From positions 1-18,852 of the forward strand of contig CABUBS010000015.1 of the NCBI GenBank assembly GCA_902489855.1: a stretch of DNA of 18,852 nt. Reading direction: 5' to 3'. Both the position numbers and the translations under genes were made by a program. Each line of letters opens with the position of its first letter. The stretch's first letter is position 1. The notes beneath the pieces are model-generated. The model was given only the letters and a program-made list of their open reading frames with translations. It was not told the origin of the DNA and did no database searches. This stretch comes from an uncultured Collinsella sp. (GTDB lineage: Bacteria > Actinomycetota > Coriobacteriia > Coriobacteriales > Coriobacteriaceae). This document shows positions 1 to 7,143 of the stretch, piece after piece.

Positions 1-521
1 CCCGCCTGCATCTGGTGGAGCCGCTGGGGTTTTCGCTCGACGACAAGACGGTGCGTCGCGCCGGCCTGGGCTACTGGCAAAATTTGGACGTGACGACCTA
101 TGCCGGCTGGGAGGATTTCCTTGCGCGCAACGGCCTCTCCCCCGCCGACGAACGCCTGCATCTGCTGACCAAAAAGGCGCGCCGCACCTATGCGCAAAGT
201 ACCTACCGCGACGGTGACTTTTTGGTCTTTGGCAGCGAGAGCTCGGGGATTCCCGAGCCACTGCTTGCCGCGGCGCCCGAGCGCTGCGAGCGCATCCCCA
301 TGTTGCGCGATTGCGACTCGCTCGAAAACGCCGACGCCTGGGAGGCCCACGAGGAGTCGCTCGGGCATACCGAGGACAGCCACGAAGCCATCCTTCGACA
401 GGATATCTGCGGCAACTTCGTCGACCCGGACGACTACCGCATCAGCGCTCTCAACCTCTCCAACAGCGCCGCCATCGTCCTCTACGAGGCCCTGCGCCAA
501 ACAGGCTTTCCGGGAATGTGA
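1..521 (+). CDS. trmL: tRNA (cytidine(34)-2'-O)-methyltransferase TrmL, 5' end missing
   Basis: SPOUT-class (trefoil-knot) methyltransferase that 2'-O-methylates the wobble base of certain leucine tRNAs. The window opens inside the gene; codons are in frame from base 3, and the GTG at 15 is an internal valine, not a start. Visible family motifs are LHLVEPLGF followed by the RRAGLGYW segment, FGSESSGIPE (SAM-binding knot), RIPM, and NLSNSAAIVLYEAL near the end. About 50 residues separate RIPM from NLSN, whereas E. coli TrmL has about 7, so this copy carries an acidic insertion of roughly 43 residues in the knot region. The last codons, ATG TGA, lie inside the palindromic repeat at 515-547. The N-terminal part is outside the window. 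The family call is firm; the exact tRNA target is inferred. Confidence 0.9.
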   Translation, partial: RLHLVEPLGFSLDDKTVRRAGLGYWQNLDVTTYAGWEDFLARNGLSPADERLHLLTKKARRTYAQSTYRDGDFLVFGSESSGIPEPLLAAAPERCERIPMLRDCDSLENADAWEAHEESLGHTEDSHEAILRQDICGNFVDPDDYRISALNLSNSAAIVLYEALRQTGFPGM

Positions 522-547
522 CAAAGGAACTGTCCCTTTGTCACATT
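515..547. repeat. Short palindromic element, CTGTCCCTTT-core family, copy 1
   Basis: Perfect 13-bp arms AATGTGACAAAGG (515-527) and CCTTTGTCACATT (535-547) around a 7-nt loop. It spans the end of trmL, supplying its last Met codon and TGA stop, and finishes 3 bp before the stop of the convergent uvrA-like gene at 551. It could act as a transcription barrier for both convergent genes, but there is no long T-tract. The shared core also occurs at 4259-4268 and 9140-9149. It resembles REP-type intergenic repeats; no transposase is present in the window. Confidence 0.85.
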
Positions 548-550
548 CGG

Positions 551-3031
551 TTATAGGTAGCGGCCGGTGATGCTTGCGGGGCAGGCCACGATGTCGCCCG
601 GCGTGCCGGCGCAGACGATTTGCCCGCCCGCGTCACCGCCGCCCGGGCCCATGTCGATCACATAGTCGGCGTTGCGGACAAGGTCGAGGTCGTGTTCGAT
701 CACGACAACTGTGGCGCCCTTGGCGACGAGGCCGTCAAACACACTCAGCAGCACCTGAACATCGAGCGGATGCAGGCCGATCGTGGGCTCGTCAAACACA
801 AACACGGCATCATCCTGCACGCGGCCCATCTCGCTCGCGAGCTTAAGACGCTGCGCCTCGCCGCCCGAAAGCGCCGGTGTGGGCTCGCCAAGTGTGAGAT
901 AACCCAAGCCCAGGTCGTGCAAGGTCTGCAAGCGCGCCTGAACCTTCTTGAGCCCCACCGTGGCGTCGAGCGCTTCGTCCACACTCATGTCCATGAGCTG
1001 CGGCAACGTAAGCAGGCTCCCGTCCTTGCCCTCGCGATGGATATGCGAAGCCGCGTCTACATAACGTGAGCCGCGACATGCCGGGCAGACGATCTCGACG
1101 TCGGGCAAAAACTGCACGTCGAGCGATATCGAACCCGTGCCATCGCACGTAGGGCAGCGCAAAGCGCCAGTGTTGTAGCTAAATGCGCCTGCCTTGTAGC
1201 CGGCTGCCTTGGCCTCGGGCGTGCGGGCGAAGGCGCGACGCAGTTCATCATGGATGTCGGCATAAGTCGCTACCGTCGAACGCACGTTGGCACCGATGGG
1301 CGTGGCGTCTATCAGGTTGGCACGTGCAATGCCCTCGGCATCGACCCAACGCACGTGTTTTGGCAGGCGCTCGCTGGCTGCCTGCGCCTTAAGTGCCGGG
1401 ATGAGTGTCTCGAGCACCAACGTCGTCTTACCCGAACCCGAAACGCCCGTCACCGCGACAAGGCGACCGCGCGGTATATCGACTTCGAGCGGTTTGACGG
1501 TATGGATGGTATCGGTCGCCATGCGGATGTGGCCCTGGTCGAACATTTCGTCGTCAGTCACCTGCGGACGCAAACGCTTGGAGTCCGATCTCAAAAACGG
1601 CGCGATGCGGCTGCCCTGCGATTCTTCGACCTCGCCTACCGCGCCCGCGGCGATCACATTGCCGCCGCCTGCTCCGGCAACGGGGCCCATCTCGACCAGA
1701 TAGTCGGCTTCCGCCAGTACGCGCGTGTCGTGGTCGACAACGACCACGGTGTTGCCGTCATCCACCAAATCGCGCATCACGCCTACCAGGCCGTCGACAT
1801 TGGCAGGATGCAAGCCAATCGAGGGCTCGTCCAGCACATAGAGCACGCCCGTCGATCGGTTACGCACCACGCGGGCGAGCTGCACGCGCTGACGCTCGCC
1901 CGTGGAGAGCGTGGCACCGGCGCGGTCGAGTGAAAGGTAATCGAGGCCCAGATCGACCAGTCGACGGGCCGTGCTCAAAAACGAATCGCAGATATCCGTC
2001 GCCATGGGCTGCATCTCGGCCGGCAAGGATGCGGGCACCCCGCGCACCCACTCAATCGCCTCACCCAGCGTCATAGCCGCGGCCTGCGCCAGATTGATAC
2101 CGCGCACCTGGGGATGGCGTGCGGCCTCGGAGAGACGCGTGCCGCCACAGTCACGGCATGGCCCCTCGCGCAAAAAGCGCGCAACGCGTTTTAAGCCCTT
2201 ATCGTCCTTGACCTTGGCGAGCGCATTCTCGACGGTATAGACGGCGTTGTAATAGGTAAAGTCGAGTGGCGTAGCGCCCTCGCCGTTTTTGGGCACGTAG
2301 AGGATGTGCTTCTTAACCGCCGGACCATGAAACACGATGTCGCGCTCTTGAGGCGTGAGCTGGTTAAACGGCACGTCGGTGCGCACGCCCATCTCGCCGG
2401 CCACCTGCTTCATCAGATCCCACATGAGCGTACCCCAGGGAAGCACCGCGCCTTCGTTGATGGTCTTTGACTCGTCGGGCACCAGGCTCGCCTCGTCCAC
2501 CTCGCGCATGACACCAGTGCCGCCGCAGGTAGAGCACGCGCCGCCGCTGTTAAAGGCAAGGTCCTCGGCACCCGGCGCGTAGAACTCGCGGCCGCATGCG
2601 GGGCACGTGAGCGACAGGCCCGCAGCCACGTTAAGGCTCGGCTCCACACGCGCCCCGCAATGCGGGCACACGTGATGGGCGCAACGGCTAAAGAGTAGAC
2701 GCAGGCTATTGTTGAGCTCGGTCATGGTGCCAAAGGTGGAGCGCACGCCCGGCACGCTCGGACGCTGGTGCAGCGCGAGCGCCGCCGGTACGTGCAATAC
2801 CTCATCCACCTGAGCGTGCTCGGCCTGCGTCAGACGGCGGCGAGTATAGGTGCTGAGCGCCTCCAGATAGCGGCGTGAGCCCTCGGCGTAAAGAACGCCC
2901 AGTGCCAGCGAACTCTTGCCCGAACCCGATACGCCGGCAATGCCCACGAGCTTTCCCAGCGGAATATCGATATCGATGTCCTTGAGGTTGTGTACACGCG
3001 CTCCACGCACTTCGATAGCCTGCGGGCTCAT
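551..3031 (-). CDS. UvrA-like ABC ATPase without UvrB-binding domain (UvrA2 type)
   Basis: Tandem ABC ATPase of the excinuclease UvrA family. Numbered from the ATG at 3031 (826 aa): Walker A GVSGSGKSS at 33-41, signature LSTGE at 375-379, VLDEPSIGLHP near 399, second Walker A GVSGSGKTT at 529-537, zinc module CPTC...CPAC at 626-652, signature LSGGE at 721-725 and FDEPTIGLHP. Canonical UvrA is about 940 aa. Here the segment after RLLFSRC runs almost directly into the first CPxC module, so the roughly 120-residue UvrB-binding insertion is missing, as in UvrA2 and DrrC-like proteins. The first signature is LSTGE rather than LSGGE. The ATG is preferred because AAAGGTGA precedes it; a GTG at 3055 would add 8 residues but has no well-spaced ribosome-binding site. 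It is probably co-transcribed with the ATPase upstream. Classical nucleotide excision is unlikely; damage tolerance or drug self-protection are guesses. Confidence 0.9.
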   Translation of the reverse strand: MSPQAIEVRGARVHNLKDIDIDIPLGKLVGIAGVSGSGKSSLALGVLYAEGSRRYLEALSTYTRRRLTQAEHAQVDEVLHVPAALALHQRPSVPGVRSTFGTMTELNNSLRLLFSRCAHHVCPHCGARVEPSLNVAAGLSLTCPACGREFYAPGAEDLAFNSGGACSTCGGTGVMREVDEASLVPDESKTINEGAVLPWGTLMWDLMKQVAGEMGVRTDVPFNQLTPQERDIVFHGPAVKKHILYVPKNGEGATPLDFTYYNAVYTVENALAKVKDDKGLKRVARFLREGPCRDCGGTRLSEAARHPQVRGINLAQAAAMTLGEAIEWVRGVPASLPAEMQPMATDICDSFLSTARRLVDLGLDYLSLDRAGATLSTGERQRVQLARVVRNRSTGVLYVLDEPSIGLHPANVDGLVGVMRDLVDDGNTVVVVDHDTRVLAEADYLVEMGPVAGAGGGNVIAAGAVGEVEESQGSRIAPFLRSDSKRLRPQVTDDEMFDQGHIRMATDTIHTVKPLEVDIPRGRLVAVTGVSGSGKTTLVLETLIPALKAQAASERLPKHVRWVDAEGIARANLIDATPIGANVRSTVATYADIHDELRRAFARTPEAKAAGYKAGAFSYNTGALRCPTCDGTGSISLDVQFLPDVEIVCPACRGSRYVDAASHIHREGKDGSLLTLPQLMDMSVDEALDATVGLKKVQARLQTLHDLGLGYLTLGEPTPALSGGEAQRLKLASEMGRVQDDAVFVFDEPTIGLHPLDVQVLLSVFDGLVAKGATVVVIEHDLDLVRNADYVIDMGPGGGDAGGQIVCAGTPGDIVACPASITGRYL

Positions 3032-3056
3032 CTTCTGTTCTGTCACCTTTATCACC

Positions 3057-4175
3057 CTACTCGTGCCATAAAATGCGATCGCTAATGTACGCGCCCAGCA
3101 TGGGCACGGTAAATCGGACGAGGCCGTATCCGGCAGCCTCGATGACGCGCTCGCGAATCAGACTTGCGCGATATTTACTCGCCCAACTCTGAGTACGGTC
3201 GCAACGCTCAATGATGTCCGCCATGCGCGTCGGCTTGCCCTCGTCAGCCGCCATAGCCTCGATAAAGAGGCGCTGCGGACTGCGCAACCCGTAATACAAG
3301 GGAGCGTCCACTGCTTCATAGAACTCGGAGATGGCATCCGCGTGCCCAGCCTCAACATCGCGCTCTTCAATGACCCGCGAGTCACGCCGGACAGCAGAGC
3401 GCCACATGTAATATCCCACCAGCTGAACCATATAGGGATGCCCCATGCTCTTGCGCGCCGCGAGGTCTGCCGTCTCCGCATCAACGTAAAGACCAGCGTC
3501 TTTGACCGTCTGGATATACGAATCGCGCACTTTGGGCAAAGAAATCGCCCCCAGCGTACGCTGCTGAGCACGCCGCAAAAACGTCACGCTCGGCTCTTCG
3601 AGCAAGTCATCAACCATACTGGGTAAGCCGGCGAACACCAGCGCAAGACCGCGCTGGTCGCTATCGGACAAGCCCGTGGCATCTTGATCTCCGAGCACTT
3701 GCTGATAGAGAACGGCAAGAGCCGCCAGTTCCTCGATAGACGCAGATTGGGCCTCGTCAATCGCAAACAGTAAGCCCTTTCCCGGCCCGAGTTTCTTGAG
3801 GCGCTCGTTGACCAGCCCTCGCAACGTTTCGCCCTTTGCTCGCGCCGCCTCGACCGACATCCGGCCAAACGACGGCCCAAACTCCATTGACGTCACAACG
3901 GGTTTATTCGAGCGAAGCGCGTCGGCCAAGCGGTCGCATAAGCCAAGCGAGGCGGAATCGGAGACAACCGCCCATCCGCGCTCGTTGGCGAGACGTTGCA
4001 GTTCCCGCAGGAGAACCGTCTTGCCACAGCCGCGGTTTCCCGTAATGAGCATGAGCCTACCCGGCGCTCCGGCGCCGTTATCGAGTCCTTCCTCGAAATC
4101 TTCGATGACCGACTCGCGGCCGATGAGTATCGGAGGCCGCTTGCCAGCCGTGGGCTTAAAGGGATTTGGATTCAT
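3057..4175 (-). CDS. AAA+/STAND-type ATP-binding protein
   Basis: A 372-residue P-loop ATPase. The N-terminus MNPNPFKPTAGKRPPILIGRE is typical of a family of actinobacterial ATP-binding proteins with an archaeal-ATPase/STAND-like layout. Walker A GNRGCGKTV lies near residues 46-54 and Walker B LLFAIDEAQ near 135-143. A sensor-like stretch (ALVFAGLP) follows, and the C-terminal third looks like a winged helix. There is no signal peptide or membrane segment, so it should be cytoplasmic. GAGGAGG precedes the ATG at good spacing. Its TAG stop lies 25 bp before the uvrA-like ATG, so the two probably form one transcript. Role unknown; ATP-driven sensing or regulation is the usual guess for this fold. 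Confidence 0.8.
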   Translation of the reverse strand: MNPNPFKPTAGKRPPILIGRESVIEDFEEGLDNGAGAPGRLMLITGNRGCGKTVLLRELQRLANERGWAVVSDSASLGLCDRLADALRSNKPVVTSMEFGPSFGRMSVEAARAKGETLRGLVNERLKKLGPGKGLLFAIDEAQSASIEELAALAVLYQQVLGDQDATGLSDSDQRGLALVFAGLPSMVDDLLEEPSVTFLRRAQQRTLGAISLPKVRDSYIQTVKDAGLYVDAETADLAARKSMGHPYMVQLVGYYMWRSAVRRDSRVIEERDVEAGHADAISEFYEAVDAPLYYGLRSPQRLFIEAMAADEGKPTRMADIIERCDRTQSWASKYRASLIRERVIEAAGYGLVRFTVPMLGAYISDRILWHE

Positions 4176-4209
4176 GTCGGCCTCCTCGGATTGGCAAACC
4201 CCGGTAATA

Positions 4210-4239
4210 GTTATACCAACTTGTACCGAGTTATACCAA
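4210..4239 (-). promoter_or_regulatory. Promoter with iterated 10-bp operator-like repeats upstream of the ATPase gene
   Basis: On the minus strand TTGGTA (4239-4234) and TATAAC (4215-4210) are separated by 18 bp and make a plausible -35/-10 pair, 35 bp before the ATPase ATG. The same bases form three consecutive 10-bp units on the plus strand: GTTATACCAA, CTTGTACCGA, GTTATACCAA. The outer two are identical and the middle one matches at 7 of 10 positions. The helical-turn period suggests a multimeric regulator bound over the promoter. Confidence 0.5.
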
Positions 4240-4242
4240 TAG

Positions 4243-4275
4243 CATATGACAAAGGGGCTGTCCCTTTGTTACATG
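4243..4275. repeat. Short palindromic element, CTGTCCCTTT-core family, copy 2
   Basis: Left arm CATATGACAAAGGG (4243-4256) and right arm CCCTTTGTTACATG (4262-4275) pair at 11 of 14 positions around a short loop; the interruption is a 3-bp patch. The right arm contains the last Met codon and the TAA stop of the TetM-like gene (minus strand, stop at 4269-4271). It lies between that stop and the promoter of the ATPase gene. Confidence 0.75.
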
Positions 4276-6272
4276 TGGCCGAAAAACTCCGCGTCTGCTG
4301 CTCGCCAGGGGCGAAAGGTGGCGGGATCGACCTTTACGTGCGCTGCGGCGGGGACGTCGCACCATTTGACCGTGTAACCGGCGCCGTGAGAGCAAAAGAC
4401 CGAATCGGGCGTGTTGGGCAGATCGGCCTCTGGCTCATAGGCGGCAGTCTCGATGACGCGCTCGGCATCATGACAAGCCGCATAGCCGGCGAACTCCAGG
4501 TACAGATGTCCGCGACCGCTCGTGTAGGCAGCCACCTCCAGCGCGTAATCCTGCACCTCAGATGCCGGCACGCGACCCACAAGCTTCGCCCGGTCCCCCG
4601 CCATCGCCGGCGGCTCGTACTCGGCACCCATGCGCGTGGCATCCGAGAGCGCCCGGCCCACGCACTCCCCCGGCACCTCGAGCTCAAAGCGATACCACGG
4701 CTCCAACAGCACCGCCGCGCCGGCTTCACGCGCCTGCATGAGCCCCTGGCGAATCGCGCGGTACGTGGCCTGGCGAAAATCGCCGCCCTCGGTGTGTTTG
4801 GCATGCGCGCGACCACCTGTGAGCGTAATGCGCACATCGGTGATGGGCGAGCCGGTCAGCACGCCCAGGTGATCGCGCTCCATAGCGTTGGTGAGCGCCA
4901 AACGCTGCCAGTTAAGATCGAGCTCGTCGGTCGAGGTCACAGTGCCAAACTGCACGCCCGAGCCCGCCGACAACGGCTCCAAGCGCAGATGTACCTCGGC
5001 ATAGTGGCGCAGCGGCTCAAAGTGGCCCACGCCCTCGACCGGCTGCGAAATAGTCTCCTTATAGAGAATGCCGCCAGACTCAAACGCAACCGAAAGGCCA
5101 AAGCGATCGGCCAACACCCGCTGCACGACCTCGAGCTGCACCGCCCCCATGAGCTGCAGATGTATTTGTTCAAGATGCGTGTTCCAGCTTACGCCGAGCA
5201 TGGGATCTTCATCCGCCAGCTCAGTCAACGCTTTGAACACCGCATGGACATCGTGTTCGCCCGGAAGCACCGTATAGGTGAGGACCGGAGCAATGACGGG
5301 TGCATCGCCCGCGGGCTCCGCGCCCAGGGCGTCCCCTGGGCGAACGTGCGCAAGACCCGTCACGGCGCAAATACCGCCAGCGGCAACTTCCTGGGCAAGC
5401 TCGTATTTCTCGCCGTTATAGATGCGCACCTGGTCGATCTTTTGCTCCCACGCCTCGGCGCCGGAACGTCCGTTAATCAGCTGTTTGGCATGCAGCGTGC
5501 CGCCGGTCACTTTAACCCATGCCAAGCGCTCGCCGCGATCCCCGCGGCTCACACGGTAGACGCGCGCGGCAAACTCCGGGTGCCATGCCCGTTCACGCAT
5601 CAGTGCGCATATACCATCCAGCAGCTCGTCCACGCCCTGGTCCTTGAGCGCCGAGCCGGCAAAACAGGGAAAGAGCTTGCGCTCGGCAACCATGCGCGAC
5701 AGCGTTGCGACGGAAAGCTCACCCGCTTCAAGAAACTCCTCGAGCGCCGCCTCGTCCAACGCAGCAGCGTCCTCCTGAACGGCACCGCCCGCCAGCAGTT
5801 CGTTGGCATCCAGGCAGCCTTCGGAAAGACGCTGCCCAAGCTGTGCCAGCAAAACATCGCGGCCGGGATTCTCCAAATCGATTTTGTTGATATAGATGAA
5901 CGTCGGAATGTCATAGCGCGCAAGCAGGCGCCACAGGGTTTCGGTGTGCCCTTGCACGCCATCGTTGGCGCCCACAACCAAAATCGCATAGTCGAGTGCG
6001 CGCAGCGTGCGCTCCGCCTCGGCAGAAAAATCGACATGCCCCGGCGCATCCACGAGCATGACGTGGGTATCGCCGTGGTCGAGTACGGCCTGCGACGAGA
6101 AGATCGTAATGCCACGCTCGCGCTCAATCTCGTTCGTATCCAGATGCGAATCGCCATCGTCCACGCGGCCGCGTTTGCGAATGCGACCCGCGTTGAACAG
6201 CATGGCCTCGGCCAACGTGGTCTTGCCAGCATCGACATGCGCCAAGATTCCAACGACCGCTTGCTTCGACAT
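4269..6272 (-). CDS. TetM/EF-G-family translational GTPase (ribosomal-protection-like)
   Basis: A 667-residue GTPase related to tetracycline ribosomal protection proteins and EF-G. G motifs near the N-terminus: AHVDAGKT (11-18), RGIT (53-56), DAPGH (75-79) and NKID (129-132). Later segments align with TetM domains II-V, including LLEPWYRFELEVP and the TSGRG region. The C-terminus extends beyond TetM with NTPDSVFCSHGAG, a feature of uncharacterised TetM-like factors in gut Gram-positives. The start is ATG 6272 because AAGAGGAG precedes it at good spacing; in-frame ATGs farther upstream would add a non-conserved leader. The gene ends inside a palindromic repeat. Whether it gives tetracycline resistance cannot be told: TetM family membership is clear, drug specificity is not. 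It is flanked by ordinary chromosomal genes rather than transposon genes. Confidence 0.87.
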   Translation of the reverse strand: MSKQAVVGILAHVDAGKTTLAEAMLFNAGRIRKRGRVDDGDSHLDTNEIERERGITIFSSQAVLDHGDTHVMLVDAPGHVDFSAEAERTLRALDYAILVVGANDGVQGHTETLWRLLARYDIPTFIYINKIDLENPGRDVLLAQLGQRLSEGCLDANELLAGGAVQEDAAALDEAALEEFLEAGELSVATLSRMVAERKLFPCFAGSALKDQGVDELLDGICALMRERAWHPEFAARVYRVSRGDRGERLAWVKVTGGTLHAKQLINGRSGAEAWEQKIDQVRIYNGEKYELAQEVAAGGICAVTGLAHVRPGDALGAEPAGDAPVIAPVLTYTVLPGEHDVHAVFKALTELADEDPMLGVSWNTHLEQIHLQLMGAVQLEVVQRVLADRFGLSVAFESGGILYKETISQPVEGVGHFEPLRHYAEVHLRLEPLSAGSGVQFGTVTSTDELDLNWQRLALTNAMERDHLGVLTGSPITDVRITLTGGRAHAKHTEGGDFRQATYRAIRQGLMQAREAGAAVLLEPWYRFELEVPGECVGRALSDATRMGAEYEPPAMAGDRAKLVGRVPASEVQDYALEVAAYTSGRGHLYLEFAGYAACHDAERVIETAAYEPEADLPNTPDSVFCSHGAGYTVKWCDVPAAAHVKVDPATFRPWRAADAEFFGHM

Positions 6273-6517
6273 GGCTCTCCTCTTATTGCAAGCCCATCGC
6301 ACGCGGCAACGGGCATCCTCGTTCCACACTGGATGATACAATGTACGGGCCGGCGGGCGAAGCGGGCCCTATCCCCCGACCGAGCTCATCGCCCTGCGTT
6401 GCCGCGCGGCGATTTTCGTAGGTTCGCGCCTTGCGAAAGCCGGCACCTCCCCTTTTTGTCTGCCCGGGCTCATCTGGGGCGATAACAACGCGAGCCCCAC
6501 AACAACGCGTTTTACCA
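6273..6517. other. Intergenic stretch without a supported gene
   Basis: Together with the terminator at 6518-6543 this is about 300 bp between the TetM-like gene and the GNAT gene. It holds a possible promoter near 6333-6361, a 10-bp palindrome GCCGCGCGGC and a small TTCGC/GCGAA hairpin. No reading frame here shows a conserved protein or a ribosome-binding site. I recognise no RNA family. Confidence 0.5.
6333..6361 (-). promoter_or_regulatory. Possible promoter of the TetM-like gene
   Basis: On the minus strand TTCGCC (6361-6356) and TATCAT (6338-6333) are 17 bp apart, giving a predicted leader of about 50 nt before the ATG at 6272. The -10 is good and the -35 poor. The same bases read TACAAT on the plus strand (6337-6342), so the direction is uncertain. 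Confidence 0.3.
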
Positions 6518-6543
6518 AAAATGGCCCCACTCGGGGCCATTTT
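6518..6543 (-). terminator. Rho-independent terminator of the GNAT gene
   Basis: Arms AAAATGGCCCC (6518-6528) and GGGGCCATTTT (6533-6543) pair perfectly around a 4-nt loop. Read on the minus strand the stem ends in a run of T, about 35 bp after the GNAT stop codon. The plus strand also has TTTT at its 3' side, so it may work in both directions. Confidence 0.8.
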
Positions 6544-6577
6544 CATTTCGGTGAAACGCTGGTATGTGACTCGGCCT

Positions 6578-7066
6578 TTATGCCTCGCGCAGCCAATCAA
6601 ACGCGACGCGCGGCGTACCGTCCGAAACATATACGATACCGGCGCGCTTAAACCCGGCCTTGGCGATGGCTCCCTGCATGGGCAGGTTGTCCTGATGCGT
6701 GTCGATGCGCAGGTGATCGGCACGCTCCTTGGCAAAGGCAAACATCGCGGCCGCGATACCGTGCGCGGTGCCGTCGGACGCCACACGGTGCAGCACGGCG
6801 TACGGAGTGTCGCTGCGCCATTGCCCGTCCTCAATGACGTCATAGCACTCGTCCGGGCCCGGTAAAAAGGCAAACGTCGCCACCACGCGGCCGTCGACTT
6901 CACACACATAGCTGCCACCGGCGGCGATATCGGCAGCCAGCTGCTCGGCAGAAGGCGTGCCCTCGGGCCACTGCGTGGCGTTGCCATGCGCGCGCATAAA
7001 GGCGCGGGCCGTGTCATAGATAGCCATGACGGCGGGAATGTCGGTATCGAGGGTTTTTCTGATCAT
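6578..7066 (-). CDS. GNAT-family N-acetyltransferase
   Basis: A 162-residue single-domain GNAT protein. It begins MIRKTLDTDIPAVMAIYD, a usual first strand and helix of the fold. The acetyl-CoA region is seen as VLHRVASDGTAHGIAAAMFAFA, followed by LRIDTHQDNLPMQGAIAKAGF, the typical strand-5/helix-4 end of the family. The pyrophosphate loop is degenerate compared with the classical Q/RxxGxG/A. A GTG at 7069 is an alternative start one codon upstream; GAGG precedes both. It is followed by a strong terminator and transcribed away from the small zinc-ribbon gene. The substrate cannot be predicted. Confidence 0.85.
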   Translation of the reverse strand: MIRKTLDTDIPAVMAIYDTARAFMRAHGNATQWPEGTPSAEQLAADIAAGGSYVCEVDGRVVATFAFLPGPDECYDVIEDGQWRSDTPYAVLHRVASDGTAHGIAAAMFAFAKERADHLRIDTHQDNLPMQGAIAKAGFKRAGIVYVSDGTPRVAFDWLREA

Positions 7067-7087
7067 CACGCGGCGACCTCACGTTTA

Positions 7088-7118
7088 TTGGTATCACTTT
7101 GATTGGGCAATGATACCA
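7088..7118. promoter_or_regulatory. Palindromic site in the divergent GNAT / small-protein promoter region
   Basis: Perfect 8-bp inverted repeat TGGTATCA (7089-7096) and TGATACCA (7111-7118) with 14 bp between, centred in the 77-bp gap between two divergent genes. On the plus strand TTGGTA and GATACC lie 18 bp apart, so the arms may also serve as weak promoter boxes. It is a candidate operator or shared divergent promoter. Confidence 0.4.
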
Positions 7119-7143
7119 GCGTTTGGAGAGGGGTACGAAGCAG

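Noticed and set aside
6273..6341. Longer N-terminus for the TetM-like GTPase
   Set aside because: Family members start a few residues before the G1 motif, and ATG 6272 has AAGAGGAG in front of it.
3996..6485. An 829-codon plus-strand open frame antisense to the TetM-like gene
   Set aside because: It mirrors a well-conserved GTPase in a GC-rich sequence, its translation is His/Arg-rich with no recognisable domain, and there is no ribosome-binding site at its start.
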